Shown here piece after piece: positions 5,226 through 11,356 of a stretch of 11,356 nucleotides of DNA. The notes below the pieces were generated by a model that had not been told where the DNA came from, did not search any database, and was given only the letters and a program-made list of their open reading frames with translations. A program made the translations under genes and the position numbers. Position 1 is the stretch's first letter. Each line of letters starts with the position of its first letter. The stretch lies in assembly GCA_964246695.1 (NCBI GenBank), contig CAXTSI010000306.1, positions 1-11,356 of the forward strand, given 5' to 3'. This stretch comes from Stigonema sp964246695. Lineage in GTDB: Bacteria; Cyanobacteriota; Cyanobacteriia; Cyanobacteriales; Nostocaceae.

Positions 5226-7019
5226 ATGGATGGACTGAAACACGATCGACAATCAAAGGAAAAGCTGCTATTGCCATTCTATAGCAGTGACGCCCCTTTT
5301 AAAACCCTACTTCTGCTATATCGCCATGACTGGGATAAGCTGGCGTTGGCAATGCTGTACTATGTGATAAAATACAGTCCGGACTGGATTCGACCGGTTG
5401 TCATTGCCAACATTATCGATATTATTTCTCGCCCTCAACAGCATACACTTGAGCATCTGTGGCTGAACGGGGCTATCTTATCTTTATCTCTTGTACAGAA
5501 TATTCCTATGCAGTATCTGTACATCATGACCTTAAGTGCGGTAACTCGTCAAATGGAAACGAGGTTACGCGACTCTTTGACACGTCAGTTGCAACAGCTT
5601 TCAATCGGATTTTACAAGCAATGCAGTACGGGAGTCCTGCAAGCTAAACTTTTGAGAGATGTTGAAGAAATTCAGACACTCGCCAATCATATTTTTCAGT
5701 TTGTGCCTTCAGCGTTATTGACCATTTTAGTTGCCGTTACAGTCACTGCCACACGCGCCCCTTGGTTCTTGCTCTTCTTTGTGGCGACAGTTCCGGCGGC
5801 AGTGCTTTTAGCGCAGGTACTAAAAGCACCAATTCAAGCCTGCAATCATACTCTGCGCCAACAAAAAGAGGTGATGTCCGCTCACTTAATTGAGATGATT
5901 AAGTTAGTACCTGTGACACGGGCACATGGTGTTGAAGAAACTGAAATTCAACGAACACAGCAGCGTCTGTACACTGTGGAAAAAGCGGCAATGCGGCTAG
6001 ATGGCATTAACGCCATTACTGGTGCGTGTAGTTGGGTGACCATCCGCCTGTTCAATACAATGTGTCTAGTGAGTTCTGCCTTTTTGGCTTACACTGGGCA
6101 AATGGGTCTGGGTGCTGGTGATGTAGTGCTGCTGACAGGTTATTTTGATACTTTAGCCAACTCCGTTTTACAAATACTTGCAGTATTACCGCAGATTGGT
6201 ACGGGTTTTGAAGCCCTTCGGTCGGTCGGTGAAATTTTAGAGAGTCCTGACTTAGAGATGAATCAGGGTAAGCACCCACTCAGCGAAGTTTCGGGAGAGT
6301 TTTTCTTTGATGGTGTCAGTTTTATCTATCCCAATCAAGAGCGTCCAGCAATTGATAATATTTGCCTAAAAGTTAATGCTGGCGAAACAATTGCCATTGT
6401 AGGACCTTCAGGAGGCGGAAAGTCCACTCTGCTGAATCTTGTCATTGGTTTTCTTCGCGCCACAAAAGGACAGATTCATCTGGATGGTCAAGATATGAAC
6501 AGTTTGGATTTGAGAACCTATCGTTCGTTTGTATCGGTAGTCCCCCAGGAAACAATTCTTTTTGAGGGTAGTATACGGGAGAATATTCTTTACGGTTCAG
6601 TTGGAGTGAGCGAACAGCAATTACAACAAGCCATACTCGATGCTAATGCTCATGAATTTATCTTCAAATTACCCCAAGGACTTGACACCCTAATCGGTGA
6701 AAACGGTACAAAACTCTCAGGTGGTCAACGCCAGCGCCTCGCCATCGCCCGTGCGTTGGTTCGCAATCCGAAAGTGCTGATTTTGGATGAAGCAACGGCT
6801 TCGGTAGATACTGCATCGGAAGCCTTGATTCAGGAGGCGATCGCACGCCTGATGAAGAATCGCACAACTTTTGTAGTCGCCCACCGACTTTCCACAATCC
6901 GTAACGCTGACCGAATTGTTGTCCTGGATGGAGGGCGGATTGTAGAAATTGGCAATCACCACCAGTTACTGCAACACTATAATGGCTTATATACACGCCT
7001 GATTGCATTGCAAACTTGA
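5226..7019 (+). CDS. ABC exporter half-transporter (TMD-NBD fusion, ABCB/MsbA type)
   Basis: An inner-membrane ATP-driven exporter expected to work as a homodimer. About residues 35-325 form the transmembrane domain, with roughly six hydrophobic segments (near 38-66, 78-105, 155-178, 180-200, 262-290 and 298-322). The nucleotide-binding domain runs from about 355 to 590 with every motif intact: A-loop Tyr (Y368), Walker A GPSGGGKST (393-401), Q-loop (Q441), signature LSGGQ (497-501), Walker B VLILDE (517-522), D-loop SVD (526-528) and switch His (H553). The 597-residue length is normal, and there is no N-terminal C39 peptidase domain, so it does not process leader peptides itself. Its divergent neighbour, a membrane fusion protein, suggests a tripartite exporter. 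The substrate (lipid, peptide, siderophore or drug) cannot be inferred. The region 5226-5330 encodes a non-conserved cytoplasmic start; the ATG has no obvious Shine-Dalgarno sequence. Confidence 0.92.
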   Translation: MDGLKHDRQSKEKLLLPFYSSDAPFKTLLLLYRHDWDKLALAMLYYVIKYSPDWIRPVVIANIIDIISRPQQHTLEHLWLNGAILSLSLVQNIPMQYLYIMTLSAVTRQMETRLRDSLTRQLQQLSIGFYKQCSTGVLQAKLLRDVEEIQTLANHIFQFVPSALLTILVAVTVTATRAPWFLLFFVATVPAAVLLAQVLKAPIQACNHTLRQQKEVMSAHLIEMIKLVPVTRAHGVEETEIQRTQQRLYTVEKAAMRLDGINAITGACSWVTIRLFNTMCLVSSAFLAYTGQMGLGAGDVVLLTGYFDTLANSVLQILAVLPQIGTGFEALRSVGEILESPDLEMNQGKHPLSEVSGEFFFDGVSFIYPNQERPAIDNICLKVNAGETIAIVGPSGGGKSTLLNLVIGFLRATKGQIHLDGQDMNSLDLRTYRSFVSVVPQETILFEGSIRENILYGSVGVSEQQLQQAILDANAHEFIFKLPQGLDTLIGENGTKLSGGQRQRLAIARALVRNPKVLILDEATASVDTASEALIQEAIARLMKNRTTFVVAHRLSTIRNADRIVVLDGGRIVEIGNHHQLLQHYNGLYTRLIALQT

Positions 7020-7043
7020 CCATCCAGATATGGATATTAATAT

Positions 7044-7069
7044 AAAACCCCGGTAGAAGCCGGGGTTTT
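7044..7069. terminator. Rho-independent, bidirectional terminator
   Basis: AAAACCCCGG (7044-7053), loop TAGAAG, CCGGGGTTTT (7060-7069): a perfect 10-bp stem with a GC core, a T-run on the plus strand and an A-run on its other side. It starts 24 nt after the ABC stop codon. The convergent minus-strand gene ends at 7153, so the same hairpin can terminate both transcripts. Confidence 0.92.
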
Positions 7070-7152
7070 GTATTAAGACATCCTTGCACACTTATTTATA
7101 CAATACTCCAACCTTCAATATATATACATGCCAAAATGCCGTGGCGAAAAAG

Positions 7153-7668
7153 CTAAGTTGCCCACACTGGGGTCATGGGTCGGGCAGCGGCAATCGCGTG
7201 AAAAAATGCGAATAGTCTGTGACTAGCTCTACCATCTTCCTGGTATCGCTGCACATCAAAAGACCGTGATTCTCTATCTATGACACTTTCAGCATCAGCA
7301 GCTATCTTCAACCGATCTTCATTGAGATAACATTCAGTTAAAAATAACATTTTCTCAAGATTTATTTTGTTAGTTTCCCATTGGATATCTACAGAAATCT
7401 CATAATTCTTTTCTAGCGTTCCGCCATGGTAAATAGTTTCGGCGATCGCGTTTCCCATAAAGTATTTAACTTTATGGATATTAGCCAATCCGATCAAATC
7501 ATCGGCAAATGCCTTTAACCCAAGCCGTCGTCGGAATAAGCAATCAATGATTTCATATTTACTGTTATCTTTAAAGACTGTAACGACAACAGCCGCAAAA
7601 CCTTCGATATCAGCATAACATCCGATGATGTTTTTACTCTCTTCACCGCGTAAAAACAAGATATCCAT
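7153..7668 (-). CDS. Conserved-looking protein of unknown function; weak terminase/RNase H-fold resemblance
   Basis: I do not recognise this 171-residue protein. It has no signal peptide or membrane helix. The layout loosely recalls the nuclease domain of phage large terminases: a first strand with an acidic residue and a second hydrophobic strand (IIGCYADIEGFAAVVVTVF, D20), then YEIIDCLFRRR, a helix-strand unit (VKYFMGNAIAETI, 67-79) and a late acidic/helical segment (RSFDVQRYQEDGRASH, then LFAFFHAIAA). The usual DHAxDA acidic motif is not present, so nuclease activity is doubtful. The frame stays open upstream to a TTG at 7752, but an extended -10 box at 7754-7762 would start transcription near 7747, past that TTG; I therefore chose the ATG at 7668, with GTGGGGGTG just upstream as a poor ribosome-binding site. 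A HIP1 octamer inside (7442-7449) suggests long residence in this genome. It converges with the ABC gene. Confidence 0.6.
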   Translation of the reverse strand: MDILFLRGEESKNIIGCYADIEGFAAVVVTVFKDNSKYEIIDCLFRRRLGLKAFADDLIGLANIHKVKYFMGNAIAETIYHGGTLEKNYEISVDIQWETNKINLEKMLFLTECYLNEDRLKIAADAESVIDRESRSFDVQRYQEDGRASHRLFAFFHAIAAARPMTPVWAT

Positions 7669-7753
7669 TACACCCCCACGCTCATTATTGACAGTAAACT
7701 CAGTTTCTAGGATTTTAACCGCGAGACTAAATAGCGTAAAACACAGTGACAAT

Positions 7754-7762
7754 ATTATACCA
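7754..7762 (-). promoter_or_regulatory. Extended -10 promoter element for the minus-strand gene
   Basis: On the minus strand the sequence reads TGGTATAAT: a perfect -10 hexamer with the upstream TG of an extended -10. The -35 region at normal spacing is weak (TTCTCG with 18 bp). Transcription would start near 7747, giving a leader of about 80 nt before the ATG at 7668. Confidence 0.45.
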
Positions 7763-7849
7763 CGTTCTGTCGCGCTTCGAGAAGAAATAAGTCTCTTTTT
7801 TTAGTCATTATCCGATGGTTCTTTACGTGTAATCTCTGTCATATCGGTC

Positions 7850-7855
7850 TTGACA
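7850..7855 (+). promoter_or_regulatory. Possible -35 box upstream of the zinc-ribbon membrane gene
   Basis: A perfect TTGACA. The best downstream -10 is AGTAAT at 7875-7880 with a long 19-bp spacer, so the promoter call is weak. It lies 120 bp upstream of the ATG at 7976, before the symmetric element at 7904-7931. Confidence 0.25.
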
Positions 7856-7903
7856 GCTTTTGGTGATGATGGAGAGTAATGGTAGAGCGTAGTGGTCAGA
7901 ATG

Positions 7904-7931
7904 TCAAGAGTTCTTGACTATCGACTCTTGA
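7904..7931. promoter_or_regulatory. Three-half-site symmetric element (candidate operator)
   Basis: TCAAGA (7904-7909) and TCTTGA (7912-7917) are inverted arms two bases apart. TCAAGAGT (7904-7911) also pairs perfectly with a second right arm ACTCTTGA (7924-7931) across 12 bp. The left half-site can thus pair with either of two right half-sites, as in an operator with three half-sites or two alternative hairpins. It ends 44 nt upstream of the small membrane-protein gene. Binding by a regulator is an inference. Confidence 0.4.
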
Positions 7932-7975
7932 ATAAACTCGCTATCCTAGAGGGAGAGCAAGACGACATTTAAAAA

Positions 7976-8347
7976 ATGAGCCTTAAAACCTTTCAGTTTA
8001 ATCTATCTAATCTCCGTCTTTGGCTCAGCCTGATAGCAGTTACCTGGTTGCTGGGGTCATTGGGCTTGGGCTGGTTGGTTAATTCCTTGCTGATTATTGT
8101 TGGGCTACTGTTGTTAGCGCCTATTCTCGTGTTTTTTGGGTTTCGCTGGTGGGTACAACACAATTTGGTTACTGATAGCTGTCCCGTCTGCGGATATGAA
8201 TTTAATGGTTTAAAGAACACCAAGTTGCAGTGTCCTAACTGTAGTGAGCAGTTGTTGGTGCAACAAGGTCATTTTCGACGCTTCACACCAGAAGGCACAA
8301 TTGATGTGACAGCAGTTGAAGTTCCAGCTAAATTACTGGAAGATTAG
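7976..8347 (+). CDS. Small two-helix membrane protein with C-terminal zinc ribbon
   Basis: The function is unknown. The 123 residues contain two adjacent hydrophobic segments (about 14-34 and 36-57, joined near GWLVNS) that form a helical hairpin. A soluble tail follows with CPVC (69-72) and CPNC (86-89), a CxxC-x13-CxxC spacing typical of a small zinc ribbon of the rubredoxin/zinc-beta-ribbon type. Such ribbons bind nucleic acid or protein, or act as structural modules; which applies here cannot be told. The C-terminus is acidic (VPAKLLED). The start follows a run of A with no Shine-Dalgarno at normal distance (GAGGGAGAG is over 20 nt away); the downstream hydrophobic pattern supports it. 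The stop codon TAG runs into a GTCATTT repeat. It looks monocistronic, divergent from the gene at 7153-7668. Confidence 0.75.
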   Translation: MSLKTFQFNLSNLRLWLSLIAVTWLLGSLGLGWLVNSLLIIVGLLLLAPILVFFGFRWWVQHNLVTDSCPVCGYEFNGLKNTKLQCPNCSEQLLVQQGHFRRFTPEGTIDVTAVEVPAKLLED

Positions 8348-8368
8348 TCATTTGTCATTTGTCATTGG
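8347..8368. repeat. GTCATTT heptamer repeat (x3), overlapping a stop codon
   Basis: GTCATTT at 8347 and 8354, then GTCATTGG at 8361. The first G is the last base of the preceding gene's TAG stop. The 13-mer CATTTGTCATTGG at 8356-8368 recurs exactly at 8576-8588. This is a different heptamer family from CTAACMA. Confidence 0.9.
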
Positions 8369-8387
8369 TAAAAAACACACAACCAAC

Positions 8388-8447
8388 AACCCTTCGGGTT
8401 CACCAGTCGCCTACGGAGGGAAACCCGACATAGAGCGCTGGTTCACC
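8388..8447. repeat. Composite palindromic repeat module, copy 2
   Basis: AACCCTTCGGGTT (8388-8400) is a 5-bp stem with the 3-nt loop TTC. It is followed by CACCAGT, the core CGCCTACGGAGGGAAACCC (8408-8426), GACATAG and the end AGCGCTGGTTCACC (8434-8447). The core is identical to that of copy 1 (2422-2440), and the end differs at 2 of 14 positions. It sits inside heptamer DNA, with ACCAACA on the left and CCAACAA units directly on the right. It lacks the 32-bp segment at 2385-2416 of copy 1 and may be the ancestral form. Confidence 0.88.
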
Positions 8448-8571
8448 AACAACCAACAACCAACAACCAACAACTAACAACTAACAACTAACAACTAACA
8501 ACTAACAACTAACAACTAACAACTAACCACTAACAACTAACCACTAACCACTAACCACTAACCACTAACAA
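8446..8571. repeat. 18-unit heptamer array graded CCAACAA, CTAACAA, CTAACCA
   Basis: Eighteen contiguous 7-bp units: four CCAACAA, then seven CTAACAA, then a mixed block dominated by CTAACCA that ends in CTAACAA. The variants are clustered rather than shuffled, which implies growth by local duplication of neighbouring units. The last block is the same family as the array at 1-94. With the GTCATTT repeats and the palindromic module it fills almost all of the 234 bp between the two flanking genes. Confidence 0.95.
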
Positions 8572-8575
8572 CAGC

Positions 8576-8588
8576 CATTTGTCATTGG
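8576..8588. repeat. 13-bp direct repeat, second copy, overlapping the kinase stop codon
   Basis: CATTTGTCATTGG is identical to 8356-8368. Bases 8582-8584 (TCA) are the reverse complement of the TGA stop of the CheA-like gene, so the last codons and stop of that gene are written in repeat DNA. The two copies bracket the composite module and the heptamer array. Confidence 0.88.
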
Positions 8589-11356
8589 ACTATGTTAATT
8601 AAACCCTCAACTATAGAGAGAAACTCATGTTCTAAATAAGGCTTGGTTAAGTAAGCCGTTGCTCCTAGTGCTTGGGCAAGTTGGCGATGTTTTTCAGTAC
8701 TGCGGCTTGTAAGAATGACTACAGGTTTATTTGCTAAGTTAGGGTTTTGCCGGACATGGGATAGGAACTCAAAACCATTCATGCGGGGCATCTCTAAATC
8801 GGAAATGACAACCTGAACTTCGGGATGTTGCTGCAACTTGTCTAAAGCTTCTACACCATTTTGGGCTTGCAATACTTGGTAGCCAGATTTTTCCAAGGTC
8901 AGAGAGAGGGTTTGGCGCAGACTAATTGCGTCATCTACCACCAAAACAACCTTTGGTGTTTTATTATTTGACTTACTAGCAGCGTCGGTAAGTAGCAATG
9001 TAGATTGCATGATGGAAGCTGACATGGGCAAGGCTTTTTTGTTGGAGGAACGATCTGCTGGTAGTGTCATGACATCAATGTCTGCTTGCATCTCACTAGA
9101 CAGCACCCCGGCACTATCAATTACTAAGATGAGAGTTCCATTTGCTAAGCTACTACAACCATAAACATATTTTGGGGGAGCGATCGCCTGACCTAACGGT
9201 CTAATTACCAGTTCTTGTTCACCAATGATTTGGTCAACTTCTAAACCCAGAAGTTCTTGATTTTGGCGTAGCAAAAGCACAGGATTCATCATGACTCCCG
9301 TGTCATGTGTTAATTTATTTTGGACAGCACTGCTCTTAAAGGAGCCATTATAGTACATCAAGTCTGATAGTTTACGTATACTAACCATACGTTCATCTTT
9401 GCCTGTGTTCCAGTGCAAGACTTTTTTGCCTTCAAATTCCTTGATAGCAACAGCAGAGGGAAGTAATATTTTTTCAATATTTTCCAAGAGCAAAGCATAA
9501 ACACTACCCCCGGACTGGACTAACATTAATTGTTCAGTGGTCATAGAAAAAGGAATTTTGAGTATGAATGTTGTTCCTTGGTTGGGCAATGATTGAACTG
9601 CGATTGAGCCATTGAGCGCCTTTAGTTGAGAGCGTACAATATCCAACCCCATACCGCGTCCGGAAATTTCACTTACCTTACTAGCAGTGGAAAATCCAGG
9701 TGAAAACAAAAAATCTAACAGTTCTTCTTTTGCTAATGTAGAAATAAAGCTTGACTTGGCATCATCAGCGCTCAATAGATTAAGTTCAACAGCTTTAGAG
9801 CGAATCTTCTCGAAATTCAAACCCTGACCATCATCCCGAACTTCGATAATAGTTTGACTACCTTGATGATACGCACAAATTTCGATCAAGCCTCGTGCTG
9901 GTTTACCACGCTGAGAGCGAATTTCCGGCATCTCTATACCGTGGTCAAAAGCATTCCGCACTAATTGTAATAAAGGATCGTAAAGTTTTTCGGCGATCGC
10001 TTTGTCCACCAGCACTTGTGTGCCAGTGAGTTTCAATTCTACAATTTTGCCATATACATTCCCCAGGTTTTGTACCGTTTGGGGAAAGCGATTCAGAGTA
10101 TTTCCCAAAGGCGACATCCGCGCTTCAACCAAGTTATCTATAATACCAAGCGTTAAACGCTGTTTTTTATCATGAACTTGAATGGCTTGGTTGAGGATTA
10201 ACTCAAGAGACTCCGTGGTTTCTTGTAGTTGCAGTGTTTCTTCTGTCGCTTCATGCAACTTCAAATAAAATTCTGTATATTGATCCATTTCCAGAGAGTC
10301 AAAATCTACAGATGCAAAATTTTGTCTGTGTTGTGACATCAAATTTTGCATCTGTAGTGGCAAATCGCGCAATTGATTTAAAGTCGTTTTATGCCTCTGG
10401 AATTGCTGGAATAATTGCTCAATTATCTCTTGCAGTTGTTGATCTTGCAAATTCCGCTGTTTTTGGTAAATCAGTAATTCACCTGCCAAATAATTCAGAC
10501 GTTTTAGACCCTCTACATCTACTCTGACAAATGAATGCTGCCGAGAATTCTGAATGAGAGAATGCTGAGATTTATCTTCTATTTTATGGGATTTTTTGGT
10601 GATTAAATCAGGAACAATTTCAATAATTTTTTCATGCATATCTGTCACCACTAATTCTCCAGCAGCTAACGATTCAGCTTCTAAAGACTCATCACTCCTA
10701 ACTTCTTCATTGTCAATGGTTGTAATCACATCCTCTCCCCATATTGTCTCTACGAAAAAATCGCTAGTTTCAGGAGACGCTGGAGTAGATATTTCTTTGA
10801 TTTCTAGTAATTTTTGTAACTTTGGACGGTCATGCCATTTTTTTTCTTGAGTAGTGACACTCGGATAATTTTTATATTCTTTTACTAATTTACTGACTTG
10901 ATTTTGCAGTATTTGAATCGTTGTGATATCGTTATCGTGACTCTGATATTTAAACTGAGCAACTGCCAGACAAATAGTTAAGATGACACCGTGACGATAA
11001 AGGTAAAGGCTGTGGCTGTCTTCTTCATCATGCAAAAAGTCAAGAAATTTGAACAACCAATTTTCCAGATCATTCACATGAGTTTCTGCCTCATTTTTAG
11101 GAATAAGCAAAGCTAAACTAAGTTCTTGATAAGGTATCTGTAGCTCGTGATTAAACCATCCTAAAATGTAACGGATGACTCTTAAATAAAAATTTGCGGC
11201 TGCTGGTTTTAAAGATTTGTGAGGAGTATTGCTATTAGTTAAAAATTTGTATAATTCCTCAACTTCGCTTCTCAAAGATGTTGCAGCGGATGTGGTAACA
11301 GATGTTGCAGCGGATGTGGTAGCGGATGTAACGGATGTTGCAGCGGATGTGGTAAC
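8582..11356 (-). CDS. CheA-like hybrid histidine kinase with CheW-like and receiver domains (5' end outside window)
   Basis: Core of a chemotaxis/phototaxis or pilus-type signalling array. Numbering from the TTG at 11275: an unrecognised helical region (1-150); an acidic linker (about 160-245); the dimerisation helix region from FVRVDVEGLKRLNYLAGELL (249 on); an ATPase with N-box LVRNAFDHGIE (438-448), G1 DDGQG (481-485), G2 GRGMGLD (539-545) and GTTF; a CheW-like domain (about 577-735); a receiver (about 775-895) with D781/D782, phospho-acceptor D826, T856 and K878. The HPt motif (HxxKG) is absent from the visible part. The frame has no stop and no ATG between 11275 and the right edge and encodes repeated VTTSAATS-type units, so the gene almost certainly continues beyond the window, where an HPt may lie; the TTG is a poor start. 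PixL/PilL-type proteins have this order. Chemoreceptor and CheW partners are not in view. Confidence 0.9.
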   Translation of the reverse strand, partial: VTTSAATSVTSATTSAATSVTTSAATSLRSEVEELYKFLTNSNTPHKSLKPAAANFYLRVIRYILGWFNHELQIPYQELSLALLIPKNEAETHVNDLENWLFKFLDFLHDEEDSHSLYLYRHGVILTICLAVAQFKYQSHDNDITTIQILQNQVSKLVKEYKNYPSVTTQEKKWHDRPKLQKLLEIKEISTPASPETSDFFVETIWGEDVITTIDNEEVRSDESLEAESLAAGELVVTDMHEKIIEIVPDLITKKSHKIEDKSQHSLIQNSRQHSFVRVDVEGLKRLNYLAGELLIYQKQRNLQDQQLQEIIEQLFQQFQRHKTTLNQLRDLPLQMQNLMSQHRQNFASVDFDSLEMDQYTEFYLKLHEATEETLQLQETTESLELILNQAIQVHDKKQRLTLGIIDNLVEARMSPLGNTLNRFPQTVQNLGNVYGKIVELKLTGTQVLVDKAIAEKLYDPLLQLVRNAFDHGIEMPEIRSQRGKPARGLIEICAYHQGSQTIIEVRDDGQGLNFEKIRSKAVELNLLSADDAKSSFISTLAKEELLDFLFSPGFSTASKVSEISGRGMGLDIVRSQLKALNGSIAVQSLPNQGTTFILKIPFSMTTEQLMLVQSGGSVYALLLENIEKILLPSAVAIKEFEGKKVLHWNTGKDERMVSIRKLSDLMYYNGSFKSSAVQNKLTHDTGVMMNPVLLLRQNQELLGLEVDQIIGEQELVIRPLGQAIAPPKYVYGCSSLANGTLILVIDSAGVLSSEMQADIDVMTLPADRSSNKKALPMSASIMQSTLLLTDAASKSNNKTPKVVLVVDDAISLRQTLSLTLEKSGYQVLQAQNGVEALDKLQQHPEVQVVISDLEMPRMNGFEFLSHVRQNPNLANKPVVILTSRSTEKHRQLAQALGATAYLTKPYLEHEFLSIVEGLINIVQ
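11277..11356 (-). repeat. 24-bp in-frame repeat encoding an 8-residue Ser/Thr/Ala linker
   Basis: Read on the plus strand, GATGTTGCAGCGGATGTGGT recurs at 11277, 11301 and 11334; the first two units are 24 bp apart, and a 9-bp partial unit (GATGTAACG, 11325-11333) precedes the third. On the minus strand each full unit encodes eight residues such as VTTSAATS in the kinase frame. The array reaches the window edge. It is probably a flexible interdomain linker, prone to length change without frameshift. Confidence 0.85.

Noticed and set aside
6664..7089. Minus-strand open frames opposite the ABC nucleotide-binding domain
   Set aside because: They overlap the Walker/signature coding region of a confident plus-strand gene, and one crosses the terminator. 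They are antisense shadows.
7750..7752. TTG start for the orphan minus-strand gene (199 residues)
   Set aside because: It lies just upstream of the transcription start predicted from the extended -10 at 7754-7762. The ATG at 7668 opens directly into the protein-like sequence.
8446..8571. CRISPR-like array
   Set aside because: The units are 7 bp and directly contiguous, with no unique spacers of about 30-40 bp. This is a short tandem repeat array.
11273..11275. TTG as the start codon of the CheA-like gene
   Set aside because: The frame stays open for 27 more codons to the window edge with an in-frame peptide repeat, and there is no ribosome-binding site. The real start is most likely outside.

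Overview
The window looks like chromosomal DNA of a filamentous, probably heterocyst-forming (Nostoc-like) cyanobacterium. Four things point there: ten copies of the HIP1 octamer GCGATCGC in 11.4 kb (starting at 905, 1201, 2672, 3892, 4609, 5050, 6837, 7442, 9180 and 9993); several arrays of short heptamer repeats (CTAACCA, CTAACAA, CCAACAA, GTCATTT); a Uma2-type PD-(D/E)XK gene; and a large CheA-type hybrid kinase with a C-terminal receiver. The assignment is inferred from these signatures, not from a database match.

Layout. (1) 1-94 is a heptamer array that runs almost to the start codon of a family-4 glycosyltransferase (100-1284, +). That gene overlaps by 11 bp a Uma2-family endonuclease-like gene (1274-2095, +) with a coiled-coil tail encoded by a 21-bp minisatellite. 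(2) 2096-2502 has no gene and is packed with repeats: a 30-bp perfect palindrome, a 129-bp MITE-like inverted-repeat element, three heptamers and a palindromic module that recurs near 8.4 kb. (3) 2503-3852 (-) encodes a secreted protein with an HD-phosphohydrolase-like His/Asp pattern. (4) 4158-5168 (-, EmrA/HlyD-type membrane fusion protein) and 5226-7019 (+, ABC exporter half-transporter) are divergent with only 57 bp between them. They probably form one export machine, and the outer-membrane partner is not in the window. A strong bidirectional terminator (7044-7069) follows the ABC gene. (5) 7153-7668 (-) is an unrecognised protein with a faint resemblance to terminase/RNase H-fold nucleases. 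(6) 7976-8347 (+) encodes a small two-helix membrane protein with a CxxC...CxxC zinc ribbon, behind a symmetric candidate operator. (7) 8348-8581 is a second composite repeat region whose edges include the stop codons of both neighbouring genes. (8) 8582 to the right edge (-) is a CheA-like hybrid histidine kinase. Its frame stays open through the window end across an 8-residue Ser/Thr/Ala repeat, so its 5' end, and probably its HPt domain, lie outside.

How the genes fit together. The clear functional unit is the divergent fusion protein/ABC exporter pair. The glycosyltransferase and Uma2 gene are probably co-transcribed and translationally coupled, but their roles are unrelated as far as can be seen. 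The rest look like separate housekeeping or signalling genes separated by repeats. No rRNA, tRNA, CRISPR array, integrase or transposase gene was seen. No complete undescribed multi-gene system is evident. The best leads are the nested repeat architecture, the secreted HD protein, and the CheA with a repeat linker and an unrecognised N-terminal region.
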